64,000 nucleotides of DNA, from positions 1-64,000 of the forward strand of contig NZ_ARYL01000021.1 in NCBI RefSeq assembly GCF_000685295.1, given 5' to 3'. Shown here in pieces: positions 22,381-31,863 of this stretch (position 1 is the first letter of the stretch; each line of letters opens with the position of its first letter). The notes beneath the pieces are model-generated. The model was given only the letters and a program-made list of their open reading frames with translations, was not told the DNA's origin and searched no databases. Source of the DNA: Hyphomonas oceanitis SCH89 (GTDB lineage Bacteria; Pseudomonadota; Alphaproteobacteria; Caulobacterales; Hyphomonadaceae). The position numbers were made by a program, and so were the translations under genes.

Positions 22381-24657
22381 ATGAGATTGCGTCTTCTTGG
22401 TACCAGCGCTGCGGCGCTTTTGATGGCCGCGAGTGCATATGCGCAGGCACAGGAAGCTGATGCGGGTGCGCCAGCGCAGGCGGAGACTGAAGACGCCGTT
22501 GCTGTGCTTGAGCAGATTGTTGTGACCGCTCAGAAACGCTCTGAAAATGTTCAGGAAGTGCCGATCGCCATTACGGCCCTGTCGTCGTCGACACTGGAAA
22601 AGCAGCGCGTGACCAATGTCGTCTCACTCGACAATCTCGTTCCCGGCCTGCGTATTGCCGCAGCTGATGCGGCTGCAAACCCGAAGATTTTCATCCGCGG
22701 CTCGGGCCTCAATGACTTCAACCCCACGTCTTCAAGTGGTGTCGGTCTCTATGCAGACGGCGTCTATATCGGCTCACCGCTCGCGCAGTTCGCGACATTC
22801 TTCGATCTCGATCGTGTCGAGGTGCTGCGCGGGCCACAGGGTACGCTCTATGGTCGCAACACAACCGGCGGCGCCATAAACGTCATCAGCAAGCGCCCGA
22901 CCTTTTCGCCCGAGGGCTATGCCGCGCTTGAGTATGGCACCTTCAACGCTGTTGATGCCACGGCAGCCTTCGGCGGGCCGATCGTGGAAGACAAGCTCGC
23001 CTTCCGGATTGCGGCCAAATATGCCGAAGACGATGGCTTCAGCACCAATGCGGCAACCGGACATGACGTGAACTTCACGGAACAGTATGCTGTGCGCGGC
23101 TCGCTTCTCTTCACACCTGACAGCGACACGGATGTCATGTTCACGGTCAATCGTTTCATGAACCGTGGTGGCGCTGTACAGCCAAAATCACGCGCGCTCT
23201 TTCCATCGGCGCCGGAAGCGGCTGGCCCAGACGGCGTTTGCGCGCCGAATGCCTATCGCAGCGGACTCTGCACCGATCTGCTCGGATATGCCGATACCAA
23301 TCCCGATCCATACAAGGTCGACTCAAATCTCGAAGGTCTCGATAAGGTTGATCTGACCTCGCTCATGCTGTCGGTTGACCGTAGCGTTGGCGACCTGACG
23401 CTGACATCAATCACGGCTTGGCAGGACGTTAAGCGTAACGCGCAGGAAAATACTGATTCCAGCCCGCTGCAGATGATTGAATCATCTTACATCAACCAGC
23501 AGACAGAGTTCTCTCAGGAGCTGCGTCTCGCTTCGGATGTTGGTGCGCTGCAATGGGTCGTCGGTGCGTATTACATGCGCGATACAACTGACAGCAAAAG
23601 CGCTTACGACCTTCTGCGTGCCTACCGTCCATTCTTTGTGACGCCCGAGAATCCAAATGGCGCAAGCCCTGAGAATTCGATCGGCGTCTTCGGTTATCCC
23701 TACGAGCAGACAACTGACACGTATGCCATTTTCGGCCAGGCCGACTATGAGCTGACACCGGACCTCATCCTGACAACGGGTCTGCGCTGGTCTTCGGACG
23801 ACAAGACGATGGATTATGCTCGCACCATCGAAGAATCGATCGTCCAGTTCTCGGTCAAGGACAGCAAGACATTCAGCGACTGGTCCGGCAAGGTAGGCCT
23901 GAAATACAATCTCAGCGACCTGTCGAATGTCTACGCAAGCTATAGCCGGGGCTACAAGAGCGGTGGTTTCTTCGGCGGCAATGCCGATGACGCCTCGCAG
24001 ATTCAGCCCTATGCCAACGAGACGGTGAATGCCTATGAGGTCGGCTCCAAGAGCGATCTGATGGGCCAGCGTCTTCGCCTGAACCTGTCCGGCTTCTACT
24101 ATGACTATCAGGACATACAGGCTTACTCGACTGTGCTGCGTGACGGGGTCACTGTGCAGGTACTGGACAATGCGGCCTCCGCAGACATGTACGGTGCCGA
24201 AGCGGAACTGACCTACATGCCAGTGCGCAACCTGGACCTGTCTCTTGGGATGGCTTGGCTGCATGCTGAATATGGAGACTACAAGTCTCTGGGCGATGAC
24301 TATTCCGGCAATCAGATGCCGCAGGCGCCCAAGTACAGCCTGACGTCACGCGCCCAGTACACATTTGAAATGCCAAGCGGCGCCACGATCACGCCAAGCG
24401 TTGACATCTCCTATCGCTCCAAAGTGTTTTTCGACAGCACGGAGCGTGAGCGCCTTTCCGATCCGGAGCTGTGGCTCGTCGGAGCCGAGCTTGCTATGAC
24501 TTCCGCGAGCGGCCATATCGAAGGTGGCTTCTGGGGACGTAACCTCACAGATGAGGCCTACCTAACTTCGGCTAACCCGATCGACAGTCTCGGTGTTGAT
24601 CTGCTGACTTATTCGCGCCCTCGCAGCGTGGGCATCTTCCTGCGCTACAACTACTAA
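22381..24657 (+). CDS. TonB-dependent outer-membrane receptor
   Basis: The 758-aa protein has a signal peptide (MRLRLLGTSAAALLMAASAY with cleavage near AQA), a TonB box EQIVVTAQKR at about 44-53, and a plug domain including VPIAITALSSSTLEK and the conserved DRVEVLRGPQGTLYGRNTTGGAIN. The 22-strand barrel follows and ends in RPRSVGIFLRYNY with a terminal aromatic residue, as needed for barrel assembly. It imports a large or scarce compound using TonB energy. The MFS transporter starts one base after its stop, and tetR diverges upstream, so these three form a substrate-responsive uptake unit. The substrate class cannot be read from sequence. Confidence 0.92.
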   Translation: MRLRLLGTSAAALLMAASAYAQAQEADAGAPAQAETEDAVAVLEQIVVTAQKRSENVQEVPIAITALSSSTLEKQRVTNVVSLDNLVPGLRIAAADAAANPKIFIRGSGLNDFNPTSSSGVGLYADGVYIGSPLAQFATFFDLDRVEVLRGPQGTLYGRNTTGGAINVISKRPTFSPEGYAALEYGTFNAVDATAAFGGPIVEDKLAFRIAAKYAEDDGFSTNAATGHDVNFTEQYAVRGSLLFTPDSDTDVMFTVNRFMNRGGAVQPKSRALFPSAPEAAGPDGVCAPNAYRSGLCTDLLGYADTNPDPYKVDSNLEGLDKVDLTSLMLSVDRSVGDLTLTSITAWQDVKRNAQENTDSSPLQMIESSYINQQTEFSQELRLASDVGALQWVVGAYYMRDTTDSKSAYDLLRAYRPFFVTPENPNGASPENSIGVFGYPYEQTTDTYAIFGQADYELTPDLILTTGLRWSSDDKTMDYARTIEESIVQFSVKDSKTFSDWSGKVGLKYNLSDLSNVYASYSRGYKSGGFFGGNADDASQIQPYANETVNAYEVGSKSDLMGQRLRLNLSGFYYDYQDIQAYSTVLRDGVTVQVLDNAASADMYGAEAELTYMPVRNLDLSLGMAWLHAEYGDYKSLGDDYSGNQMPQAPKYSLTSRAQYTFEMPSGATITPSVDISYRSKVFFDSTERERLSDPELWLVGAELAMTSASGHIEGGFWGRNLTDEAYLTSANPIDSLGVDLLTYSRPRSVGIFLRYNY

Positions 24658-24658
24658 G

Positions 24659-26074
24659 ATGGCCCTGATGTCGGCAGGGCCCTCGGGTGAGATGGAAGCC
24701 TCACCCGAGTTTCCGGTCTCTGGCCGGAAACTCGACCGGAGTGCGTGGTCATGGGCGCTCTACCAGGGCGGCCGTGATCCCTATATCGGCCTTGTCAGCG
24801 GCTTTCTCTTCGCGCCCTACTTTGCGACGGAAGTTGTCGGCGATGCCGTGAAGGGCCAGGCGATGATCGCCCAGGTCGGCATCATTTCAGGATTGACCGT
24901 AGCCTTCGCCGGCCCTGTGCTGGGGGCAACGGTCGACTTGCTTGGGCCGCGCAAGCCATGGCTCGGGCTTTGCACGCTGCTGGTCATCCCGCTGATGCTA
25001 AGTCTGTGGTTCGCGCTTCCGGGCGGAACGCTTCTGTCGCCTTGGGTCGTTGCCGGCATTCTGGCCGCGATCGCAGTGTTGCTGTCCTGCGGTGAAGTTC
25101 TGTTCTCCTCTATGCTCACCTATGCCGCCAAGCCGCGCATGCAGCCGATGGCATCTGGACTCGCGCTGTCGCTTGGGAACGTAACGTCCATTGGGCTCCT
25201 GCTCTTCATTCTTTTCGCTTTCATGCTGCCGGAAACGCCCTTGCTTGGGCTGTCAAAGGAAACGCATGAGCCGGACAGGATCGTACCAATCCTCGTGGCG
25301 GCGACATTCGCCCTGTGCGCCATCCCCATGTTCCTGTTCAGCCGTGACGCGCCATCCGTGGCCAAAAAGGCATCGCTGAAATCCATTCTCGGCGGGGTTA
25401 AATCCCTGATCGGGCTAGTCAGGAATGCAAAGGATAATTCTGACGCAATGATATACCTGCTGGCCCGGACCTTGGCGCAAGATGCTGGTGGCGTTCTTCT
25501 TGTCCTATGTGGCGTCTATGCGGCCGGCGTGATGGGGTGGGGCGCAACTGAGATGCTGGTTTACGGCCTGCTTGGGTGTGTAGCGGGCTTTATTGGCGGC
25601 TTTGCGGCTGGCTTGCTGGACGAGATGTTCGGGCCGAAAGTGGCTTTCCAGATCGAGATCGCCGGATCGGTTCTGGGCCTGATCGGTATTATTGGCGCTG
25701 CGCCTGACCAGATCCTGTTCATTCATATCGCCGATCCGGTTGCCTTGTGGAACGGACCCATGTTCACGACAGCGCCGGAAATGGCATTCCTGCTCTGCGG
25801 CTTTTTCGGCTTCGTGTTCCAGATTGCGGCCTGGTCTTCCAGCCGCACACTGCTGACGCGCATCGCCCCGAAGTCTCAGATGGGCGCCTTCTTCGGCCTT
25901 GCTGCGCTGGCTGGCAACAGCACAAGCTGGCTTGGCCCGCTCTTCGTCGGCATATTTACCAGCGTGTTCAAATCGCAGCAGGCCGGGTTCATCCCCGTGA
26001 CGGTGCTGTTTGCCGCCGGGTTCTTCCTGCTCTTTCTGGTGAAAGGCGGCGGGCGGGAAATCGATCCCGCCTGA
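24659..26074 (+). CDS. MFS transporter (sugar/peptide-type, inner membrane)
   Basis: The 471-aa protein has about 12 hydrophobic segments. The cytoplasmic loop after helix 2 reads GATVDLLGPRKPWLGL, a variant of the MFS motif G-x-x-x-D-x-x-G-x-R-K. It starts within two bases of the receptor stop and is surely cotranscribed and coupled. The N terminus has an unusual soluble lead (about 30 residues), and starts at later ATGs are possible. It would carry the compound released by the receptor across the inner membrane. It converges on the dimethylformamidase-like gene. Confidence 0.82.
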   Translation: MALMSAGPSGEMEASPEFPVSGRKLDRSAWSWALYQGGRDPYIGLVSGFLFAPYFATEVVGDAVKGQAMIAQVGIISGLTVAFAGPVLGATVDLLGPRKPWLGLCTLLVIPLMLSLWFALPGGTLLSPWVVAGILAAIAVLLSCGEVLFSSMLTYAAKPRMQPMASGLALSLGNVTSIGLLLFILFAFMLPETPLLGLSKETHEPDRIVPILVAATFALCAIPMFLFSRDAPSVAKKASLKSILGGVKSLIGLVRNAKDNSDAMIYLLARTLAQDAGGVLLVLCGVYAAGVMGWGATEMLVYGLLGCVAGFIGGFAAGLLDEMFGPKVAFQIEIAGSVLGLIGIIGAAPDQILFIHIADPVALWNGPMFTTAPEMAFLLCGFFGFVFQIAAWSSSRTLLTRIAPKSQMGAFFGLAALAGNSTSWLGPLFVGIFTSVFKSQQAGFIPVTVLFAAGFFLLFLVKGGGREIDPA

Positions 26075-26105
26075 CGCATCGGCGCAAGGTGCCTTGGCGA
26101 AGGGT

Positions 26106-27653
26106 TTAGCCCTCCGCCCGGCGTGTCACGCCAAACTTGTGCAGGACATTGCGGGTGATCGCGGCGACGAAGGGGTCCTTCGCAGCCAGGCCGTGCGCCC
26201 ATTCCGTCGTGCCGGAGTTGAAGACCTCGCCTTTGCCCCGCTTGAAGCTCGTGATCATCGTGTGGCCGCGCAGGACGCGTTGCTGCGATGCTGGTGAGCT
26301 GTCGCCATAGGTCACTTCGGCAATGACATCGAGTTTCTCAGGTGGGATCATGGCGGCGTATCCGGTTTCGGCGTCTTCACCAAAGGCAACCGGGGCCAGC
26401 GCAATGATCTCGAGGTTCGCTGGCACGCCCAGCGTCGGAATTGCGCGCGGTAGGCCGTCTTTTCCGAATTCGAACAGGCAGCCGTCGCTTTCGTAGCCTA
26501 TGAGCGGAATGTCGCCCCCCAGCACATCACCGTAGAAGAGGTCAGAGCCTTCAAGCGCCCAGTGGCGGTCATTGTAAACGGTAAAGCCGCCCTGGCCGCG
26601 CGACACGCACATGCCGAGGCGGTGATAGCCGCCGAAATTGAAACTGAGGCCCGTGAGTTCTGCTTCCGGTGCGCCAAAGGCGGAATGGGACCAGAGGTGC
26701 GTTGCCTGGTCTGCTGGCACGTCTTCAGCCTCGAATCCTTTCCATTTGTGGCAGACATAGGTGCGGCCATCATCTTCCCAGCGCACTTTCCAGAAGCAGG
26801 TATTGCCCGAGAGAATGGCCACATTGCCGCCGGCGTCGACAAAGCGCTCGACCTGCGCGCGCTCGTTGCCGGACCAGTATTCACTGTGGCCGACAAAATA
26901 GGCGGATTCATAACTTTCGAGGATAGACTGATCGACGTCGAGATCATAGTCGGTCACGAAGTCCAGTGCGTAGCCTTCGGTCTCTGCCCAAGCCACAAAC
27001 GCATGTTCCCATTTGTGCAGGAATCCGGCCGAGCCATCATAGGGTGACACACTGTGCTCACGCATGAATTTCGGATCCGCGGCCCACGGCTTTTCCTTGA
27101 ACTCACGTTTGCGCATGTTGACGAGGCGCGGCGGATTTTCCGGTGGCGCGATGATCATCTGAACGAAGGGGCGCTGCGTGGAGAGAACACCGATAGCCTC
27201 GTCCATGGCCTGCGCAAACGGGACGGTGCCGTTCATTAAGCCTGTCACGTTCGAGTAGGCATTCGCGCCTCCCCACCAATTATAGGAATGGTACGTGTTG
27301 GTAGAGAGTACCATGACGGCTTTCGAGCCAGTCGTTCCGACGGTAGGGCGCACACAGACAAAATGGTGAGTCTTTTGCCCGGCGATGTCCGTCAGGCAGA
27401 TGTCATAATATCCGGACTTCCAGTCCTCGCCAACTTTCACTTCCAGTGCTACGGGCCAGTTGCAGCCATCCCGGTCGACATGCGGCGGGACGGGATATTC
27501 GCCTGCCTCGACGCCATCCATGGTCAGAACGATTTCACGTGCGGCGCCGACGCGGGCGATCTCCAGGCGGCATGGCCCATTCGCAACGGTGGCATGCAAA
27601 GCAAAGGATTCGCCCGGGCGGACGCTGAGGCGATCAGTATAACAGGCAAGCAT
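26106..27653 (-). CDS. N,N-dimethylformamidase large-subunit-like protein
   Basis: The 515-aa protein resembles the C-terminal part of the N,N-dimethylformamidase large subunit: VMVLSTNTYHSYNWWGGANAYS, AWAETEGYALDFVTDYDLD, YESAYFVGHSEYWSGNERAQ and a NVAILSGNTCFWKVRW segment. Characterised dimethylformamidase is an iron amidohydrolase that cleaves small N-alkyl amides, but family members next to sugar or amino-acid genes have unknown substrates. It has no signal peptide. It is the last gene of a leftward operon behind a PfkB kinase and class II aldolase, 80 bp downstream of the latter, so an amide-cleaving role in the same pathway is plausible. Confidence 0.75.
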   Translation of the reverse strand: MLACYTDRLSVRPGESFALHATVANGPCRLEIARVGAAREIVLTMDGVEAGEYPVPPHVDRDGCNWPVALEVKVGEDWKSGYYDICLTDIAGQKTHHFVCVRPTVGTTGSKAVMVLSTNTYHSYNWWGGANAYSNVTGLMNGTVPFAQAMDEAIGVLSTQRPFVQMIIAPPENPPRLVNMRKREFKEKPWAADPKFMREHSVSPYDGSAGFLHKWEHAFVAWAETEGYALDFVTDYDLDVDQSILESYESAYFVGHSEYWSGNERAQVERFVDAGGNVAILSGNTCFWKVRWEDDGRTYVCHKWKGFEAEDVPADQATHLWSHSAFGAPEAELTGLSFNFGGYHRLGMCVSRGQGGFTVYNDRHWALEGSDLFYGDVLGGDIPLIGYESDGCLFEFGKDGLPRAIPTLGVPANLEIIALAPVAFGEDAETGYAAMIPPEKLDVIAEVTYGDSSPASQQRVLRGHTMITSFKRGKGEVFNSGTTEWAHGLAAKDPFVAAITRNVLHKFGVTRRAEG

Positions 27654-27733
27654 GCGAAGCTCCTAATTGGGTGCTTTAGTGATGGTAGCTATAGATATCT
27701 TATGTGCAAGGGCAGCGAGGCGCGCTGCGGCAT

Positions 27734-28393
27734 TCAGCCTTGCTTCTTCTGCCCATAGGTCTTGAAGCGATCCAGGATGCGCGCCATTTCATCATCCGAA
27801 AGCAGGCTAGGTCCGCCGATGGCCAAAGTGCCCCAATAAATCGCAGCCTGCTCTTCGACTTCTTCGGTAATGAGGAGGGCATGCTTGAGGCTCGGCGCGA
27901 CGACGACCTGCCCGTGATTGGCCATGAGGGCGGCATAGCGCCCGTCGAGCGTCGCGATCACGGATTCTGCCAGTTCAGCCGAACCGAATGTGGCGTATGG
28001 GGCCACGGGAATGCTCGCACCACCGCTGACCGCGACCATATAATGCATGGGGGGGATTTCGCGATGGGCGCAAGATAGCATGGTTGCGTGCCTGGAGTGG
28101 CAATGGACGACTGCATTGACGTCAGGCCGTAGTGCCAAAAGCTGCTGGTGCATGCGCCATTCGCTCGATGGACGCATTCCGTCCTGATCAAAGTGACCCT
28201 CCGCGTCGACCAGGACGATGTGTTCCGGTTGCAACGCGCTCGGCGGAATGCCTGTCGGTGTAACCAGAAGCGAGCTTCCAAGCCGCGCTGACACATTTCC
28301 CGATGTGCCTCGGTTCAAACCGCGGGCATCCATGGCTTGCATGACCTCGGTAATCTGCTCGCGCAGCTTGCTTTCAAGTGCCTTGTCCATCAT
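27734..28393 (-). CDS. Class II aldolase/adducin family protein
   Basis: The 219-aa protein has the fuculose-phosphate aldolase signature: GTSGNVSARL at 29-38 for phosphate binding, E78 as likely catalytic acid, zinc ligands H97 and H99 in VVHCHSRH, and H160 in ANHG. It would cleave a sugar phosphate or keto-acid phosphate into dihydroxyacetone phosphate or pyruvate plus an aldehyde. Its ATG overlaps the PfkB stop by 4 bp, so the kinase and aldolase are translationally coupled and probably consecutive steps. Confidence 0.88.
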   Translation of the reverse strand: MMDKALESKLREQITEVMQAMDARGLNRGTSGNVSARLGSSLLVTPTGIPPSALQPEHIVLVDAEGHFDQDGMRPSSEWRMHQQLLALRPDVNAVVHCHSRHATMLSCAHREIPPMHYMVAVSGGASIPVAPYATFGSAELAESVIATLDGRYAALMANHGQVVVAPSLKHALLITEEVEEQAAIYWGTLAIGGPSLLSDDEMARILDRFKTYGQKKQG

Positions 28394-29334
28394 GCGTCCT
28401 CGAGAATGGGTAATACATGCATCGCCGCTTCTGTCGCTGCGAAGCTTTCAAGCTTTCCGTAAGTTGCAAGTCCTTGTGCCACATGCGCTGCTGTCGCGGC
28501 GGCGAAACGAAGGGCATCGAGGTCTGCCCAGCCCTTCAGGTGGGCGGCGATAAAGCCGGCACAAAATGAGTCGCCGCAAGTTGTCGTGTCGGCCACCTTT
28601 ACCGAGAACGCGGGCAGTCGGCCCGTCAGCTCGCCTGCGGCCATCACAGCGCCGGCGCGTCCGTTCTTGATGACGCAATTGCGTGCCCCCATGGCAAGGA
28701 AAGCCTTGGCGGCCATGGCAAGATCGTCTTCGCCGGTTATGCGGCGCGCTTCATCGGCACTTGGGATAAACCAGTCGACGTGCGGCAGTATGAGCGCCAG
28801 TTCGTCCCGCGCACCCGGGCCAGGCGCGATCAGGTCGCACACAACCAAAGCGCCATTCTCACGCGCGAGTTTCAGAAGCTCAGCGCCCGCGCCGCCATCA
28901 AATGTGGGGGCGCCAATAGCGCCGTAGTGGAGGCATTTCGTATTCTGTGCCGCTTCTTTTAGCGCATCGGTCAGCGGAGGAATCGATCCGGCGCCGGGGG
29001 CGTGGAGCGTCGGCCTGCGTCCCTCATTATCGATGGGCAGGATGGTGGTCGAGGTCGGGGTGCCTGCAAGTGTCTGAACAAGCTGTGTATCAACCCCGCC
29101 CTCCTCCAGCGCAAAGCGCACAAGACGTCCGGTCAGGTCATCCCCGACCGCGCCTGCCAGCGCCGTGCTCACCCCAAGGCGTGCCGCGATACAGGCCGTG
29201 CCGCCAGCCGTTCCTGCCGGCGCACAGGCGATCTGTTCGATCAGCCGACCGCCCTCATTGGCTGGAATTTCGGTAATCGGACGGCCGACCACGTCCAGCG
29301 TGATGAGCCCGACACAAATAAGATCCCGCTTCAC
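28390..29334 (-). CDS. PfkB-family carbohydrate kinase
   Basis: The protein (314 aa from GTG 29334) begins VKRDLICVGLITLDVVGRP, with the family's first PfkB pattern, and contains the di-glycine region NEGGRL, GTAGGTACIAARLG, and the catalytic TTCGDSFCAGF where D is the base. The GTG at 29334 has GGAGG eight bases upstream; an ATG at 29349 is possible and would add five residues. The enzyme phosphorylates a sugar, aminosugar or polyol using ATP, ahead of the coupled aldolase. It is the first gene of the leftward operon and diverges from the aminotransferase operon. Confidence 0.88.
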   Translation of the reverse strand: MKRDLICVGLITLDVVGRPITEIPANEGGRLIEQIACAPAGTAGGTACIAARLGVSTALAGAVGDDLTGRLVRFALEEGGVDTQLVQTLAGTPTSTTILPIDNEGRRPTLHAPGAGSIPPLTDALKEAAQNTKCLHYGAIGAPTFDGGAGAELLKLARENGALVVCDLIAPGPGARDELALILPHVDWFIPSADEARRITGEDDLAMAAKAFLAMGARNCVIKNGRAGAVMAAGELTGRLPAFSVKVADTTTCGDSFCAGFIAAHLKGWADLDALRFAAATAAHVAQGLATYGKLESFAATEAAMHVLPILEDA

Positions 29335-29382
29335 TGAACTATCCTCCATAATTCGCCTTGCGAACCTAGACATAAATAGTAA

Positions 29383-29398
29383 GATAGTCAAAACTATC
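29383..29398. promoter_or_regulatory. Inverted repeat in shared divergent promoter
   Basis: GATAGT (29383-29388) and ACTATC (29393-29398) are exact arms around CAAA, midway between the divergent kinase and aminotransferase starts. It is the only strong dyad in the AT-rich 88-bp gap and may be the operator of one regulator controlling both operons. The regulator is not adjacent. Confidence 0.4.
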
Positions 29399-29422
29399 AT
29401 TCATAATCTTTGCGAGGGCGCC

Positions 29423-30700
29423 ATGTGTTCTAATTCTGTTGACAAGAATCTGCGTGAGCGGGCTGAGGCGGTTATACCGGGTGGCATGTACGGTCACCAG
29501 TCCGTTCGTCTCTTGCCGGATGATTACCCTCAATTCTTTGATCGGGCCTCGGGCGCCTATTTGTGGGATGTCGATGGCAATCGTTATATCGACTATATGT
29601 GTGGCTACGGTCCCAACCTTTTCGGCTATGGGCAACTGGATATTGATGCCGCCTATATTGACCGTATGAAGCAGGGCGACACGATGACGGGTCCTGCCGG
29701 GCTCATGGTCGAGCTTGCCGAACAGATTACGGCGCTGGTTACGCATGCCGACTGGGCAATGTTCTGCAAGAATGGCACAGATGCAACAACGATGGCGATG
29801 ATGATCGCCCGCAACCATACGCGCCGCAAGACCATCGTACTCGCCAAAGGTGCGTATCACGGCGCGGCGCCATGGTGCACACCATTGCGAAACGGTGTTG
29901 TGCCGAGTGACCGGGCCCACCAGATTTTCTACGACTACAATGATGTTGAAAGCCTGGAGGCTGCCGTCCGTGAGGCGGGTGATGATCTGGCGGCTGTCTT
30001 TGCCTCGCCGATCAAGCACGACACATTTGTGGATCAGCAAGATCTCGACCCGGCCTATGCAGGCCGCGCACGTGAACTATGTGACGAAACCGGCGCGCTG
30101 CTGATAGTCGACGATGTGCGGGCTGGTCTGCGCCTCGCGCGTGACTGCAGCTGGTCACGCGTCGGAGTCCAGCCGGATCTGTCAAGCTGGGGCAAATCGA
30201 TTGCAAACGGCCATCCGATCTCCGCGCTTCTCGGCGCCGAGAAGGCGCGCGCCGCAGCGGCCACAATCTATGTCACCGGCTCTTACTGGTTTTCTGCTGC
30301 CCCCATGGCTGCCTCGCTTGCAACGCTGAAAATGGTGCGCGAGACAGACTATCTTGAGCGCACCCAGATTTTGGGTGAACGTCTAAGGTCCGGATTGGAC
30401 GAAGCGGCAATACGCCACGGATTTTCACTTCGGCAAACTGGCCCGGCTGTCATGCCTCTTATCATGTTCGACGACGATCCGGGGCTCGGGAAGGGATATC
30501 TCTGGAACGATGCACTGATGAAACGTGGCGTTTATTTCCACCCATGGCACAACATGTTCATCTGCGCGGCGATGACAGAAAAAGACATCGACGACACGCT
30601 CCAGGCCAGTGACGAGGCCTTCAAGATTGTTCGCGATGCAGGCGCGATACCGCCAGTCGAAAAGCTCGCTGTACTAAGCAAACTCACAAATGCTGACTGA
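29423..30700 (+). CDS. Class III aminotransferase, glutamate-1-semialdehyde aminomutase-like
   Basis: The 425-aa PLP enzyme starts MCSNSVDKNLRERAEAVIPG with GAGGG upstream. Family features are the substrate-domain pattern GGMYGHQSVR, DVDGNRYIDYMCGYGPNLFG, FCKNGTDATTMAMMIAR, and the cofactor lysine K258 in SSWGKSIANGHP. It resembles glutamate-1-semialdehyde 2,1-aminomutase and omega-aminotransferases. The first gene of an operon with alanine racemase and a D-amino acid dehydrogenase, it is probably catabolic rather than the haem-pathway HemL. An in-frame upstream extension to 29165 runs antisense through the kinase gene and was rejected. Confidence 0.85.
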   Translation: MCSNSVDKNLRERAEAVIPGGMYGHQSVRLLPDDYPQFFDRASGAYLWDVDGNRYIDYMCGYGPNLFGYGQLDIDAAYIDRMKQGDTMTGPAGLMVELAEQITALVTHADWAMFCKNGTDATTMAMMIARNHTRRKTIVLAKGAYHGAAPWCTPLRNGVVPSDRAHQIFYDYNDVESLEAAVREAGDDLAAVFASPIKHDTFVDQQDLDPAYAGRARELCDETGALLIVDDVRAGLRLARDCSWSRVGVQPDLSSWGKSIANGHPISALLGAEKARAAAATIYVTGSYWFSAAPMAASLATLKMVRETDYLERTQILGERLRSGLDEAAIRHGFSLRQTGPAVMPLIMFDDDPGLGKGYLWNDALMKRGVYFHPWHNMFICAAMTEKDIDDTLQASDEAFKIVRDAGAIPPVEKLAVLSKLTNAD

Positions 30701-31847
30701 ACCAGCTGTGCGGCTGAATGAAATGGCTGACCGGATCGGATCATCCGTTCAGGTTGAGGCGGGCGTTCTGTCGATTGACCTCTCAGCGGTCATTGCAAAC
30801 TATCGCTTCGTTCAGATGAAAGCGCCTGCGGCGCGCATTGGCGCAGTCGTCAAGGCGGATGCTTATGGGTTGGGCGCGCGTACCATAGCGCCTGCGCTCG
30901 CAGGTGCAGGCTGCCGGGACTTCTTTGTGGCGCATCTCGCAGAGGCGCTGGAACTGGTTTCAGGCCTTCCCGAATCTGCGCGCCTCTATGTGCTCAACGG
31001 TCTTGCGCCTGGCATGGAAGGTCTGTGTGCGCAGGCCGGTATATTTCCGGTACTCAATACGCTGGAACAAGCGCGACACTGGCAGAGACAGGCGGCCGAG
31101 ATCGGCCAAAAATTGCCGGCTGTCCTCCAGCTGGATACGGGCATGTCCCGTCTGGGACTCGGGGTGAATGATCTGGAAACGCTCCTGCGGCAGCCCGGTT
31201 TCCTTGACTGGGTCGACCTGCGCGTTGTGATGAGCCATCTGGCCTGCGCTGATATGCCTGATGCGCCTGCCAATGCAGACCAGGCCAAGCGTTTTGCGGA
31301 GATGGCGATACGCGTGCCGGGAGCGCAGAGATCGCTGGCCAATTCTGCAGCCGCCATGGGAATGTCTGATCATGCTGGCGATCTGGTTCGTTCCGGACTG
31401 GTGCTCTATGGCATTGATCCCTTGCCCGGCCCGACGAAAGGTCTTCGTCCTGCGATCGCACTTTCTGCACGGGTGATCCAGATCCGGACTGTGCCAGCCG
31501 GTGTGGGGGTTGGCTATGACCATGACTATGTGACGCCCTCACCCCGGCGGCTTGCAACACTATCGGTGGGATATGCGGATGGTTGGCCGCGCGCACTTGG
31601 TGGCAAAGGCGCGGTATGGCTAAACGGCGTTTCGCTCCCGCTCGTGGGGCGTGTCTCGATGGATACGTGCACGGCGGACGTCACAGAAATCTCGGCGGAA
31701 AGCATAGAGCCTGGCGACATGGTTGAGCTGATCGGCCAGCATCAAAGCGTATCCGATCTGGCGACACTACTCGACACGGCGCCGCATGCGGTTCTCACCG
31801 GCCTAGGTAAGCGATTTGAGCGGCGCTTCACGGGTCAGGCTCAATAG
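30690..31847 (+). CDS. alr: Alanine racemase
   Basis: The 385-aa racemase has the PLP lysine motif VVKADAYGLGA with K55, HLAEALEL, the QLDTGMSRLGLG strand, and the second catalytic tyrosine region (GVGYDHDYVTPSPRRLAT, SVGYADGWPR). It interconverts L- and D-alanine. It overlaps the aminotransferase end by 11 bp and is followed after 16 bp by a DadA-type dehydrogenase, the arrangement of catabolic dadAX operons in reverse order. A start at 30723 is also possible. The operon context suggests use in D-amino acid catabolism rather than only cell-wall synthesis. Confidence 0.9.
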   Translation: MLTEPAVRLNEMADRIGSSVQVEAGVLSIDLSAVIANYRFVQMKAPAARIGAVVKADAYGLGARTIAPALAGAGCRDFFVAHLAEALELVSGLPESARLYVLNGLAPGMEGLCAQAGIFPVLNTLEQARHWQRQAAEIGQKLPAVLQLDTGMSRLGLGVNDLETLLRQPGFLDWVDLRVVMSHLACADMPDAPANADQAKRFAEMAIRVPGAQRSLANSAAAMGMSDHAGDLVRSGLVLYGIDPLPGPTKGLRPAIALSARVIQIRTVPAGVGVGYDHDYVTPSPRRLATLSVGYADGWPRALGGKGAVWLNGVSLPLVGRVSMDTCTADVTEISAESIEPGDMVELIGQHQSVSDLATLLDTAPHAVLTGLGKRFERRFTGQAQ

Positions 31848-31863
31848 GGCTTAGAGGTATAAA

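Noticed and set aside
29165-29422. 86-codon N-terminal extension of the aminotransferase
   Set aside because: It lies antisense inside the PfkB gene, and ATG 29423 has a suitable ribosome site and the family's N terminus.
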